Shown here in pieces: positions 1 through 7,656 of a DNA stretch of 16,156 nucleotides. The notes under the pieces are model-generated. The model searched no databases and was not told the DNA's origin. It saw only the letters and a program-made list of their open reading frames with translations. The DNA is taken from assembly GCA_003024985.2 (NCBI GenBank), contig PXIH01S0000999.1. One strand, written 5' to 3'. Position 1 is the stretch's first letter. Every line of letters starts with the position of its first letter. This stretch comes from Euperipatoides rowelli. Taxonomy: Eukaryota > Onychophora > Udeonychophora > Euonychophora > Peripatopsidae. Made by a program: the position numbers and the translations under genes.

Positions 1-90
1 TCTGATTTAAATCAAAAAAAATCCGATTTAAATAAAAAAAATCCGATGTTTTTGATTTTTTTAAAAAAATCGTGATTTTTATACACCCTG
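1..90 (-). mobile_element. hAT-like element terminus, cut by window edge
   Basis: Read on the minus strand from position 90 inwards, the sequence starts CAGGGTGTATAAAAATCACG and continues into repeated blocks of GATTTTTTT and GATTTAAATC. A CAGGG start followed by AT-rich self-complementary GATTT/AAATC blocks is typical of non-autonomous hAT-superfamily ends. The other end and one target-site copy would lie left of the window, so a target duplication cannot be confirmed; the 8 bases after the end are CTGTATAT. The family assignment is from pattern memory, not a search. Confidence 0.45.
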
Positions 91-153
91 CTGTATATTA
101 ATCATTCCGAATTTGCCTCTCATTTTTGCAGCTATGTATTATATTGTGTATTG

Positions 154-220
154 CAGAGATAGGCAATGTGGAGCCCACGGGAGCCGAAATGCTCACGAAG
201 CATTTTTAAAGTGCCTAGTA
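154..220 (+). mobile_element. hAT-like terminal inverted repeat, single end
   Basis: The sequence begins CAGAGATAGGCAATGTGGAG and continues with GCCC-ACGGG-AGCC, then a CTCACGAAGCATTTTT block. This layout (CAG, a purine-rich GGCAA stretch, facing GCCC/GGGC, then ACGAAGCATTTTT) is that of a common hAT non-autonomous family. No matching opposite end (expected to finish in TTGCC-TATC-TCTG) and no second copy of the preceding octamer GTGTATTG were found downstream, so the element is probably truncated. The right limit given here is only where the recognisable motif stops. Confidence 0.4.
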
Positions 221-430
221 CTAACTTTGTAAGATAATTTATAATTTACATAACCAGGTGACGCTGCCTGATGCAATTTCAAGTGCCACATTAATGGTTT
301 ATTTTTTTTAAAATATTCAAATTTGTAGGTAGAATTTTGCATTAATAAATTTACTTATAATAAATATGTATTGGATGTAGCCTACCTTGAGCTCACATCT
401 TCTCCGTAAAACTACTGTAACTTAAGGTAA
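221..430. other. AT-rich intergenic DNA, nothing recognised
   Basis: No open frame of useful length, RNA gene or repeat boundary is visible. It may be the interior of the hAT-like element starting at 154, but nothing in it proves that. One TAGCCTA heptamer lies at 378-384. Confidence 0.4.
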
Positions 431-520
431 TGGGTCCCTTTGTCATGAGTCAGCCATTCGAGGTGCCCTTTGTCATAAAACAGCAATTAAGGGTACCCTT
501 CTTATGAAAAAGGTTGCAGA
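431..520 (+). repeat. Three-copy 30-bp degenerate tandem repeat
   Basis: Three consecutive 30-base units start at 431, 461 and 491. Units 1 and 2 share CCCTTTGTCAT (436-446 and 466-476), followed by a CAGCMATT-like block; unit 3 has the decayed form GGTACCCTTCTTATGA. The exact 30-base spacing makes a local tandem duplication more likely than chance. Confidence 0.55.
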
Positions 521-555
521 CAACAGAGGGTCTGCAATCTACCTTCTACAGTTGA

Positions 556-1087
556 TGGATAATTGGGTGTGTAAATGGGTATTTAGAGATGGGATGTCGA
601 GGGTAAGGAAATTGAGTTGGTTTAAGAGGGTAATTCAATTAGTTAAATAATTTTATATGTCTAAAATAAGTATTTATTTGGGTTAATGGGAAGGGGAATT
701 AAAAAAGATTTTGACTATAAGAAATGGGCTAAACAGGTAGATGGAGTGGTTAAGAAAGAAGGAAAGAGAGAAGATGGGTTTAGGGATTAAATAAGAAAAA
801 AAAACATTAAAGTTATATAGAATTAAGAGAGTTATTAGGACAAGAGGGAGGGTGGGAGGAAGATTTGGAACAAGTTTTGTTAGATTGTAAAGAGCTATTG
901 GGAGAAAGGTGCAAGATAATTGAGAAAAAGGGATTAGGATGAGATATATGATAGGGAGAAGAATTGGTTAGGTTTTGAAGGGGAGGGGGATTGGATTAAC
1001 TGGGTGAAGGGTTTATTAGTAGAATGGGAGACAAGGGTGAAGAAAAATTAGGGAGGGAAGAGGAGAGGATTGATTGGGTTAAATAGT
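556..1087 (+). other. C-depleted, G- and purine-rich tract
   Basis: A hand count over 601-1080 gives about 156 G and 12 C in 480 bases, with T near 26 percent and A near 39 percent. The flanks have no such skew. There is no short repeat unit, so it is not a microsatellite. In frame 2 of the window it opens for several stretches, for example about 41 codons from 665 and a stretch around 805-935 that reads as acidic and basic helical peptide (containing ELRELLGQEGGWEEDLEQ), interrupted by several stops. It may be a decayed coding region with strongly skewed codon use, or a polypurine-type non-coding tract. No family is recognised. A similar but opposite-strand tract lies at 5441-5640. Confidence 0.6.
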
Positions 1088-1256
1088 CTAACATTCTGTA
1101 ATGGAGTGACTCCGGAGAAAAGGAGAAGCCAATTTGTATCGTATTGTACTACAGAAGTTGATGCCTTGACTATATATCAAGCTTTACTACACTTTTATTG
1201 AGTTCTGAAGTTGGACAACCCTAGATGAAACATTTAGGTCAGAATAAGAAAAATAA

Positions 1257-1313
1257 AATTGAAACATTTATTTAATTGAATGACCTCCATTCAATTAAAT
1301 AAATGTTTCAATT
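1257..1313. repeat. Perfect hairpin, 26-bp arms, 5-base loop
   Basis: The left arm 1257-1282 and right arm 1288-1313 are exact reverse complements across all 26 bases, separated by ACCTC. The arms are AT-rich and begin AATTGAAACATTTATTTAAT. Pairing stops sharply beyond the arms. There is no flanking target duplication I can see, so it is recorded as a palindrome rather than an element. Confidence 0.9.
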
Positions 1314-2229
1314 AATTTTAAATGTGGGGATCCAGAAGTTTATGGGGGTGGGGGGAATGTTTATGTAAAGATTTTTATTTGACCGTGTTGTATTGTGAGC
1401 GGTTTTGAACACGTTAACTGCCAAAGTGTTATTGGGTGGCTTTGTTCACCATGCCAATCCCTGTTGGGCATGTTTTATAAACAAAGTTTTTTTTTATCCT
1501 GTTTTCTGATGCCAGGGCAAATTTTTCAACCTTATACCAGGTGCCCAATATCTAGTAGTACAGTACATCAATTTGCTACAAATAAGCTTGAATCCGATGC
1601 TAATTAAGTTCCCTTTATGAGATAACTTGTAGTTGGCGTCCTATACCAGATCGTCAACCATAAGTAAATTCCCAGTTGGTAAATAACATATTAAAACAGT
1701 TTAGAAGTATTTGTTGGCCATAAATTAGAAATTGCATCACCTTTTTCACTTGATACAATTTGGACATAAAAATGGCTCCCAAACTAATAAATCTTATGAC
1801 TAATAACACAGTCACTTTTCTCTTAGTGTACATTGAACGATACATCAAAATCAAATGTGTTCTCTGAAGTGGAGGTTTGCATTCATGGATTTCCAAAGAT
1901 TTCTATCTTGAGTTCTTATTTTTAAATTCAGAGAATTGCCTTAAGAAAGCTTAATAAGAAAAATATTTTAAATCTTAGATTTTAGGAGATGGGGGGAAGC
2001 CTTGAAAGGTCCACAGAATGGCAGTATATCACATACTCAGTAAATCAGAGAAGTGGTGATGAATCACGTGTAAACAAGGAAAAATTATAACCAGGTACTC
2101 TATCCGATTCAACCACTTGTTTTGTGCATAATTTAAAACACCGATCATGTAGAGTACCAACAAACATGAGTAGGTAAAATAGACGGGTTCTGTCCAAACC
2201 AATCATATACGAGCACCCACAATGCATTG
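1314..2229. other. Intergenic DNA without supported genes
   Basis: Three open frames of 60-80 codons occur here on both strands, but none shows a domain, codon pattern or splice context. The patch 1395-1600 is less AT-rich than its surroundings (facing phrases CATGCCAATCCCTGTTGGGCATG-like) and may be an old repeat, but no ends were found. Confidence 0.45.
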
Positions 2230-2720
2230 TGACAACAATGGAAAAATGATGCCATCAACAATGCTTTTTCCAGCATGCAATGGGTGATCTCATTAGCATA
2301 ACATGTGTACTAGACTATGACATCTTCGGGAATGTTCAGGCATTTCTGTGAGGGGTGTGGCTCACTTGCATATTCGAGTACCCAACTATGATGTCATCTT
2401 TGATAGAATTCGGTAATAGATGGCCATTTTCGGTATTTCCGATGATTTTCGAAGTTTTCCGATGATTCCCGAATTTTTGGTTTTGGGGGTACCCCCATAA
2501 TTGCTTATTGTGACATCATTTTTGAGTTTGCCGAAGGCAAACTTTGGAAATCAACATACCCGAGTACCCAGAATGCTTTGCAGGTGTTACTGATGCATTT
2601 CGAGACATTTTTTGGAAAATCCAAGATGGCGGCCAATTTTTTTTTTTATTTTTCGATGTGAATTTGTTCAGGGATGAATTCTGGGTAAGATGTGATGTCA
2701 TACAACTGCGCAGAACAATG
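2230..2720. repeat. Repeat-like block with recurring TGATGTCA
   Basis: This block is richer in GC and CpG than its surroundings and repeats its own phrases. CGAGTACCCA occurs at 2375-2384 and 2561-2570. TGATGTCAT occurs at 2389-2397 and 2693-2701 and inverted at 2511-2519. TTTCCGATGATT occurs twice near 2438-2467. It also holds the perfect palindrome TGGGGGTACCCCCA (2484-2497) and the hairpin AGTTTGCC-GAA-GGCAAACT (2525-2543). These point to an old dispersed or internally duplicated repeat. No terminal repeats or target duplication were identified. Open frames on both strands here are not convincing genes. Confidence 0.4.
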
Positions 2721-2852
2721 CACCATCGACTTGGAGCATTTTTTAGTTAACTTTTATTTAAATATTTTGAAAAATAAGCCACAAATTGTGCAAGGTTTAA
2801 GAATATAAAGGTAGGAAAGATAATGCCAAAATTACTAAAGCGATTTTTCTTT

Positions 2853-3429
2853 TTAAAGGTCAAATGTAACGGATTTTTAAATTTTTTTTTTTTATTATTG
2901 ATTCCACTGGAAAAAAATCATTTGATTACAAATTAAAACTTTCACATTTTGGGGGTGTCTGAGAATAATTTGATGATGAAACCAGTTTCTACAGCTGTTT
3001 TCTTTGTAATGATTGAACATGTAAATAGAGGTATGTTCAACTTGGATTAAAGGTCATTTTGATTTTTTTTTTTTTAAAAAAATGGACCATAATAGCACAA
3101 AGGATGAATTTGATTATGATTGATTACAATTAAGTAAATAATTAGTCCATAGGATTTCCAGCTTTAAGCTGACAAAGATAGCAAATATTCTATAGTTAAA
3201 GTATAGCAAGCTGTATTCATTTCTCAACTATAACATCACAAAATATATCCCCTGGTGTGTAAAGTGGACAATGTTTTAAGGGGGAGGAGCTAAAGACAAT
3301 TATTTTAAAAATTGAATGGTAAATAATTTATTTTTTCATTTCTAGTGGATATTTATTTTAGTAAAAATCTTTGAAAATCAACAATGCAGTATATAATTAA
3401 AAAAAAAAATTGTTACATTTGACCATTAA
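2853..3429 (+). mobile_element. TTAA-flanked non-autonomous element, copy 1
   Basis: The element proper is 2857-3425 (569 bp), between TTAA at 2853-2856 and TTAA at 3426-3429. Its left end reads AGGTCAAATGTAACGG. Its right end, read inwards on the minus strand, is TGGTCAAATGTAACAA, so 13 consecutive bases (GGTCAAATGTAAC) are shared as an inverted repeat. No coding frame is present. A second, clearly homologous copy sits at 6479-7113, and homology ends exactly at the TTAA sites, which independently supports these boundaries. TTAA duplication is the hallmark of piggyBac-type transposition, but the termini do not start with the usual CCC, so the superfamily is left open. Confidence 0.8.
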
Positions 3430-3605
3430 ATTTTATTTAATCTCTAAGATTAGCCTATAGTTCAATTAGGATATTTGATTAAGCTATACAGTACTGCAAA
3501 AAAAAGTGATTCAAAATAATTCACAATTTAAAATTATGAAGAAAGATTCGTTTATTTTAGAAAATTGCCCATTTCTACATGTATGCAATTGCAGCAATTT
3601 ACTGT
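3430..3605. other. AT-rich spacer between two elements
   Basis: There is no gene here. It contains the first copy of a 19-base direct repeat, ATAATTCACAATTTAAAAT (3516-3534), whose second copy is at 4246-4264, and one TAGCCTA (3451-3457). Confidence 0.5.
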
Positions 3606-3944
3606 ATAGGACTCAGTGCAGGATTTACGTATAAGCTAAACAAGCTCTAGCTTAGGGCCCCACTTTCTTGGGGGGCCCCAAAAAAAATTGTCTGAGAGAG
3701 CAATTGTCATATATACTTAAATATACTGTATACTGCAGCATTATTTTGTCCCAATGCCGCACGTCCGGGACGTCCCATACCCTTCACCCAATTTTAAATG
3801 GAACGTTAAAAGTATATAATTTCATTTACTATAAACACGGAGATTCCCCTGTGTTGCTCTGCTACACTCGAGCATGCGCTGACGGGCCCCCTATCTCAAA
3901 TAGCTTAGGACCTTATCGAGTCTAAATACAGCACTGATAGGACT
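3606..3944. mobile_element. hAT-like MITE, 323 bp, with 8-bp duplication
   Basis: The element proper is 3614-3936. It begins CAGTGCAGGATTTA and ends TAAATACAGCACTG, giving terminal inverted repeats that match at 12 of 14 positions. It is flanked on both sides by the identical octamer ATAGGACT (3606-3613 and 3937-3944). An 8-bp duplication and CAGTG ends are diagnostic of the hAT superfamily. The interior holds self-complementary GGGCCCC blocks near both ends (about 3655-3675 and 3882-3892). An 85-codon open frame inside is incidental, since the element is far too short to encode a transposase of 600 or more residues. Confidence 0.88.
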
Positions 3945-4016
3945 AAAATTATTATAATTTAATAGATTGTTTATAGCCCAACTTGCAGAACTGTTATTTA
4001 ATCTAGAAGGATTAGA

Positions 4017-4046
4017 AAATAATAATAATAATAATAATAATAATAA
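4017..4046 (+). repeat. AAT trinucleotide microsatellite
   Basis: About nine to ten uninterrupted AAT units. A shorter interrupted run of the same unit follows at about 4140-4163. Confidence 0.9.
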
Positions 4047-4520
4047 AGTTTAAGGAGGCAGGAAGCCCGAGATTAATGAATTAATATAAGCTTGCTTTAA
4101 ACTAAGAAAAATTCTGAAACCAATTTTTTTTTCCTAAAAATAATAAGCTAATAATAATAATAATGATTTCCCATTATGCAAAACTTGCATTACTCAAATA
4201 AAAACATTATAGGAAATTTATGAGTGTTGAAAACATTTTCTAAATATAATTCACAATTTAAAATGTTTTAAAGACAGGAATGAAAAGTAGCAGCATTAAA
4301 TAAAAAAATAAAAAAACACAAGGAGAAGAAATAGAGTTTCAAGTGTCTCCAAATGACAAACACTAAGAATATTTGGCAAACAAATGGAATTTACATGACA
4401 TAAGATTTCAATTATTTACATAATAAATAATACAATCTAACAAATCATTTCAATATTATACAATAGGATACACCATAGCCGTATGGTGGAAATTTTTTTG
4501 TGGGGGGGGGTGCTACAGAA
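4047..4520. other. AT-rich intergenic DNA
   Basis: There are no supported genes. It contains the second copy of the 19-base repeat (4246-4264) and a small palindrome, CACCATA-GCCG-TATGGTG, near 4471-4488, just before a G homopolymer. Confidence 0.4.
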
Positions 4521-4534
4521 ATTTAACATGGGTC

Positions 4535-4760
4535 TTACAAGATTTTTTTTTTTTTGTTAGATTGATTTTGAGCAGCTTTTTTTTTTAGTTAGGATGTTTT
4601 GTTACCTTTTGGTAGACTGATTTTTTTTTTTTTTTGATTGACAGGACATTTTGTCACCTTTCAATACTGTAGAATTTTGAGAAGCTTTTTTTTTTATGGG
4701 TTGACAGGACGTTCTAGTATTTACAAAATCTCATTAAATTAACTTTTTTTTTTTGACGGA
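4535..4760 (+). repeat. Degenerate T-tract tandem repeat
   Basis: At least three imperfect units alternate a run of 9-16 T with a phrase of the type TTGACAGGACATTTTGTCACC. The phrase is TTAGGATGTTTTGTTACC near 4590, TTGACAGGACATTTTGTCACC near 4638 and TTGACAGGACGTT near 4700. TTTTGAGCAGC and TTTTGAGAAGC also recur at equivalent places. Unit length varies because of the T runs. Confidence 0.5.
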
Positions 4761-4788
4761 AATAATTACATTTGGCTAACATCTAGAA

Positions 4789-4923
4789 AGCAGCTTTTCA
4801 AACTTTTACAGACATTCTAAAAAAATAAATGATTCCATACTAAACAGGAAAATTAAAATGTGGAACCGTCTGCCCTCTGACATTGTTTAAGCTAATACAT
4901 TTACTTCATTTAAAAACCTGCAG
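4789..4923 (+). pseudogene. Non-LTR retrotransposon RT, C-terminal remnant
   Basis: In frame 1 of the window, from 4831, the translation reads DSILNRKIKMWNRLPSDIV, a stop, then ANTFTSFKNLLQ-like residues. The sequence WNRLPSDIV-ANTFTSFKN is the conserved tail of CR1/jockey-type reverse transcriptase ORFs (consensus WNSLP..VV.A.S...FKN.LD). The stop codon inside the block and the lack of any upstream RT motifs show a 5'-truncated, dead copy. The putative 3' untranslated end follows directly. The exact clade cannot be settled from this tail. Confidence 0.7.
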
Positions 4924-5111
4924 CATATTTAAAGTCAAAAGAAATATCATATCAACATTGTTAACTTTGTATTAGGCTTATGTTAAATTAATGTCATTCC
5001 TAGTCCTATTTTTTTTTTTTTGTAGCTTGTTTTGTTTTTGTCCATCCTACAAATTTGTAATAAGGCTTTGCCTTATATTAATAATAAATAATAGGCATTG
5101 AAAAAAAAAAA
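4924..5111 (+). other. Probable retrotransposon 3' untranslated end
   Basis: Downstream of the RT tail the sequence ends in a small stem-loop, ATAAGGC-TTT-GCCTTAT (5060-5076), then an ATTAATAATAAATAAT stretch and an A run at 5100-5111. A short 3' hairpin followed by simple AAT repeats and an A-rich tail is usual at 3' ends of CR1/L2-group elements. The assignment rests on position and layout only. Confidence 0.5.
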
Positions 5112-5440
5112 CCATTGTTTAACAAAATAGTAAGATGTACAGTATCATCTGTCATCTAGATTTTGCATTTTTCATAGGATATTATCAATCCAATTTCAAG
5201 AATAGCCTAATTTATTTATTTGTATAAAAGTTTAAGCATCAAATATCTGTAAAGTTTCTTATGATAACAAAGTTACAAAATTATAACAAAGGTAAAAACT
5301 ATTATAAGACATTAAAAACCTAAGAACTACAAAAACACATTGATTTATATAAAATAGCCTACATTGAAAAACCAAACAAGAAAATATAGCAATGAAAACA
5401 TTTTTAACAAAACTAGGTTTCAAAGTCGTAAACTTTAACT
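5112..5440. other. AT-rich DNA, possible retroelement tail
   Basis: There is no gene here. On the minus strand the part 5205-5345 has the look of a LINE 3' end (long AT-rich untranslated sequence finishing in TACAAATAAATAAATTA), but no coding remnant adjoins it that I can recognise. Two TAGCCTA heptamers lie at 5203 and 5355. Confidence 0.25.
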
Positions 5441-5640
5441 AGTTTACCAAACCCACTCCTCCATCAATTGAACACCCCTCCATCCAACTCCTGTCTTCCA
5501 CCTGACTATATTTCTCTCAACTATACCAATTTCATCTCCCCCACCCTCCTCTCTTTTTCTATCCCCCACTCTCTCCACTTCACATCTGTAACACTTAAAA
5601 TCCATTCCCCTCCAATTACTCAATAGTTTACATCAGTTTC
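5441..5640 (-). other. G-depleted tract, mirror of 556-1087
   Basis: A hand count over 5461-5640 gives about 70 C and 6 G in 180 bases. On the minus strand it is therefore a G-rich, C-poor tract like 556-1087. Read on the minus strand it stays open for about 60 codons and includes MDFKCYRCEVERVGDRKRE, which contains a Cys-x-x-Cys pair resembling the start of a retroelement zinc knuckle; the His and last Cys are not present. Short phrases resemble the other tract, so the two may be inverted, diverged copies of one repeat, but I cannot align them rigorously. Confidence 0.45.
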
Positions 5641-5785
5641 AAAATTAATCCCAGAGTCAATCCTTCTTCTTCAGATACGCTATAGAACAGGAATTAAATC
5701 TGTCCTAACTTCACATGAAGACTTCACCAGATAGATTGTACAACTTCTATAAATTTATCTACGAAATTTTTTTTTTTTGCTAGCC

Positions 5786-6382
5786 TAGGGTGAACCGGGG
5801 TAATTCTGATACAAATTCACATATTTTCCTGTAACTTTATGTCACAATGAATGTCAACAAAACTTTTTTGGAATATTACTAGTGATATGATATCTGTGGA
5901 TGATAAAGTAAAGCTATATAGTAGTTTTTATATAAAAAAAAAAAACATGTGTATCTTGGCAATTATGATACACCTCGGGGGAATTACGATACATATTATT
6001 TTTCTGCTTTTCTGTATTATATAGTGCGCCATAGTAAGGCTTAATTGTGGAACACTGATGTCATGTACATATTGGGATAATGCTAAGATAAAGAAAACTA
6101 AGTACGGTAATAATTTTTCAAACATCTACCTTATAGGACAAAAGTTAACACGTGTAAGCCAAACGTTGAAACCACGATTTCCATAAGGGTTATGAAAATC
6201 AAATTTTATCACCACTTTAACACAGAAGTAACCCCAAAGTTCAAGCATATGCTTACACTTCAGATAGTAGAGGATAATCTGAGCAGTGTTTTACCACTTT
6301 GGTATAATGGATTAAAATAGGGAGGGGGCGTGTCAAAATTACCCAGAAATCAGGTGTATCATAATTACCCCGGTTCACCCTA
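5786..6382. mobile_element. TA-flanked Tc1/mariner-like MITE, 593 bp
   Basis: The element proper is 5788-6380, with TA at 5786-5787 and 6381-6382. The left end (5788-5813) starts GGGTGAACCGGGGTAATT and the right end (6355-6380) is its reverse complement with one mismatch in 26 bases. A TA duplication fits the Tc1/mariner group. The core CGGGG-TAATT-TGATACA recurs inside as AATTATGATACAC (5961-5973) and CGGGGGAATTACGATACAT (5976-5994), and, inverted and decayed, at 6329-6346. Such subterminal repeats are often transposase binding sites. No transposase catalytic domain is coded; a 65-codon minus-strand frame inside shows no DD(E/D) motif. Confidence 0.85.
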
Positions 6383-6474
6383 TATTGTTTGTGAGCTCTA
6401 GAACCAAGTCTTCTGGATGTTGTTTTTAATTTGCAACTCTTTATAAATGAACAAAAGATAATTTTTTAAAAAGT

Positions 6475-7117
6475 TTAAAGGTCAAATGTAACGGATTTTT
6501 TTTAAAAAAAATTTATTATTGATTTTCAAAGATAATTACTAAAAAAAAATTCCACTGGAAAAAAAAATTTAAAATTCACAAAAAAAAAGTTATTTAAAGA
6601 TAAAATTAAGACTATTCCTATCCTTGTATGAGATTACAAATTGAAGCTTTCATGTTTTTGGGGGGTTTGAGATTAATTTGATGATGAAACTCTCTCTACA
6701 GCTGTTTTCTTTGTTATGATTTAACATGTAAACTGAGGTATGTTCAACTTGTATTAAAGGTCATTTTGATTTTTAAAAAAAAAAAAAATGGATGAATTTG
6801 ATTATGATTTTTTACAAGTAATTAAACAATTAGTGCATAGGATTTCCAGCCTTAAGCTGACAAAGATAGGAAATATTCTATAGTTAAGTATAGCAAGCTG
6901 TATTCATCTCTAAACTATGTCACAAAATATCTCCCCAGGGCCCAGGTGTATACAGTGAACAATGTGTTTTAAGTGGGAGGAGCTAAAGACAATTATTTTA
7001 AACATTGAATTGTAAATACTAATTTTTTTTTTCTGGTAGCCTATTTTTTTTTTTTTTTAGTAAAATCTTTGAAAATCAATAATTAAAAAAAAATTAAAAA
7101 ATCCATTTGACCTTTAA
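6475..7117 (+). mobile_element. TTAA-flanked non-autonomous element, copy 2
   Basis: The element proper is 6479-7113 (635 bp), between TTAA at 6475-6478 and 7114-7117. The left end is AGGTCAAATGTAACGGATT; the right end read inwards is AGGTCAAATGGATTTTT, which lacks the TAACG of the left end. It is collinear with copy 1 at 2857-3425, sharing for example GATGATGAAAC, CTACAGCTGTTTTCTTTG, CATAGGATTTCCAGC, AGCTGACAAAGATAG and GGAGGAGCTAAAGACAATT. It carries an extra segment near 6530-6630 that copy 1 lacks, and lacks about 15-18 bases after ATGGA (near 6790) that copy 1 has. Flanking DNA is unrelated, so these are separate insertions rather than a segmental duplication. Confidence 0.82.
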
Positions 7118-7656
7118 ACTAGGTTTATAATATTTAAACTTAATGATGTTTATCTTTGTAAGGTTTATTTTTGAAACCATTTTTTTTTTTGTTAGTTGTC
7201 TGAAGGTTTTAGCTAAACATTTAAATGAGTTACAGTATGATCATCTTCAATAACTGAAATAGCACCATAGTCAAATATTGGTTGAATCAACTTGAATCTA
7301 AGTTAATAAGTGTCAAAGTTTTTTTTTTTTATCTTAGTATGGTAGCCTATTTAATTCTTGTAAGTTATAGATCTTTACTGCAAAATGAGTTTTATTTTAA
7401 TATCAATAAAATAATTATTATTAAGATTTTTACTACCAAAATTCATAATAGTTTTTTTCCCTATTGATTGTTAGATTATCAGATTTATTATACATTTGTC
7501 AATCAATGAATCCAACAACTTTTGTAAATCATTGACATCTTCAATATTCTTATGATGTTAATATCACCAGCATATAAAATATCTTCTTTAATTGATTAGG
7601 TATATCTTTTATATAAATATTAAACAGTGTTCTGCCTTGAGGTTAAACCTCTATAA
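7118..7656. other. AT-rich intergenic DNA
   Basis: There is no supported gene. A 61-codon frame at 7282-7467 is composed almost entirely of AT-driven codons. TAGCCTA occurs at 7343-7349. Confidence 0.45.

Noticed and set aside
154-1400. A complete hAT element from 154 with its right end near 1390
   Set aside because: TTGTATTG near 1388 resembles the left flank, but no inverted CAG-type end precedes it.
2516-2750. Overlapping open frames on both strands
   Set aside because: They sit in a repeat-like block; neither has a recognisable domain or splice context.
3668-3925. 85-codon + strand open frame
   Set aside because: It lies wholly inside the 323-bp hAT-like element, shows no domain, and the element is too short to be autonomous.
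5928-6125. 65-codon minus-strand frame inside the TA-flanked element
   Set aside because: No transposase motif is visible and the composition is AT-driven; probably chance.
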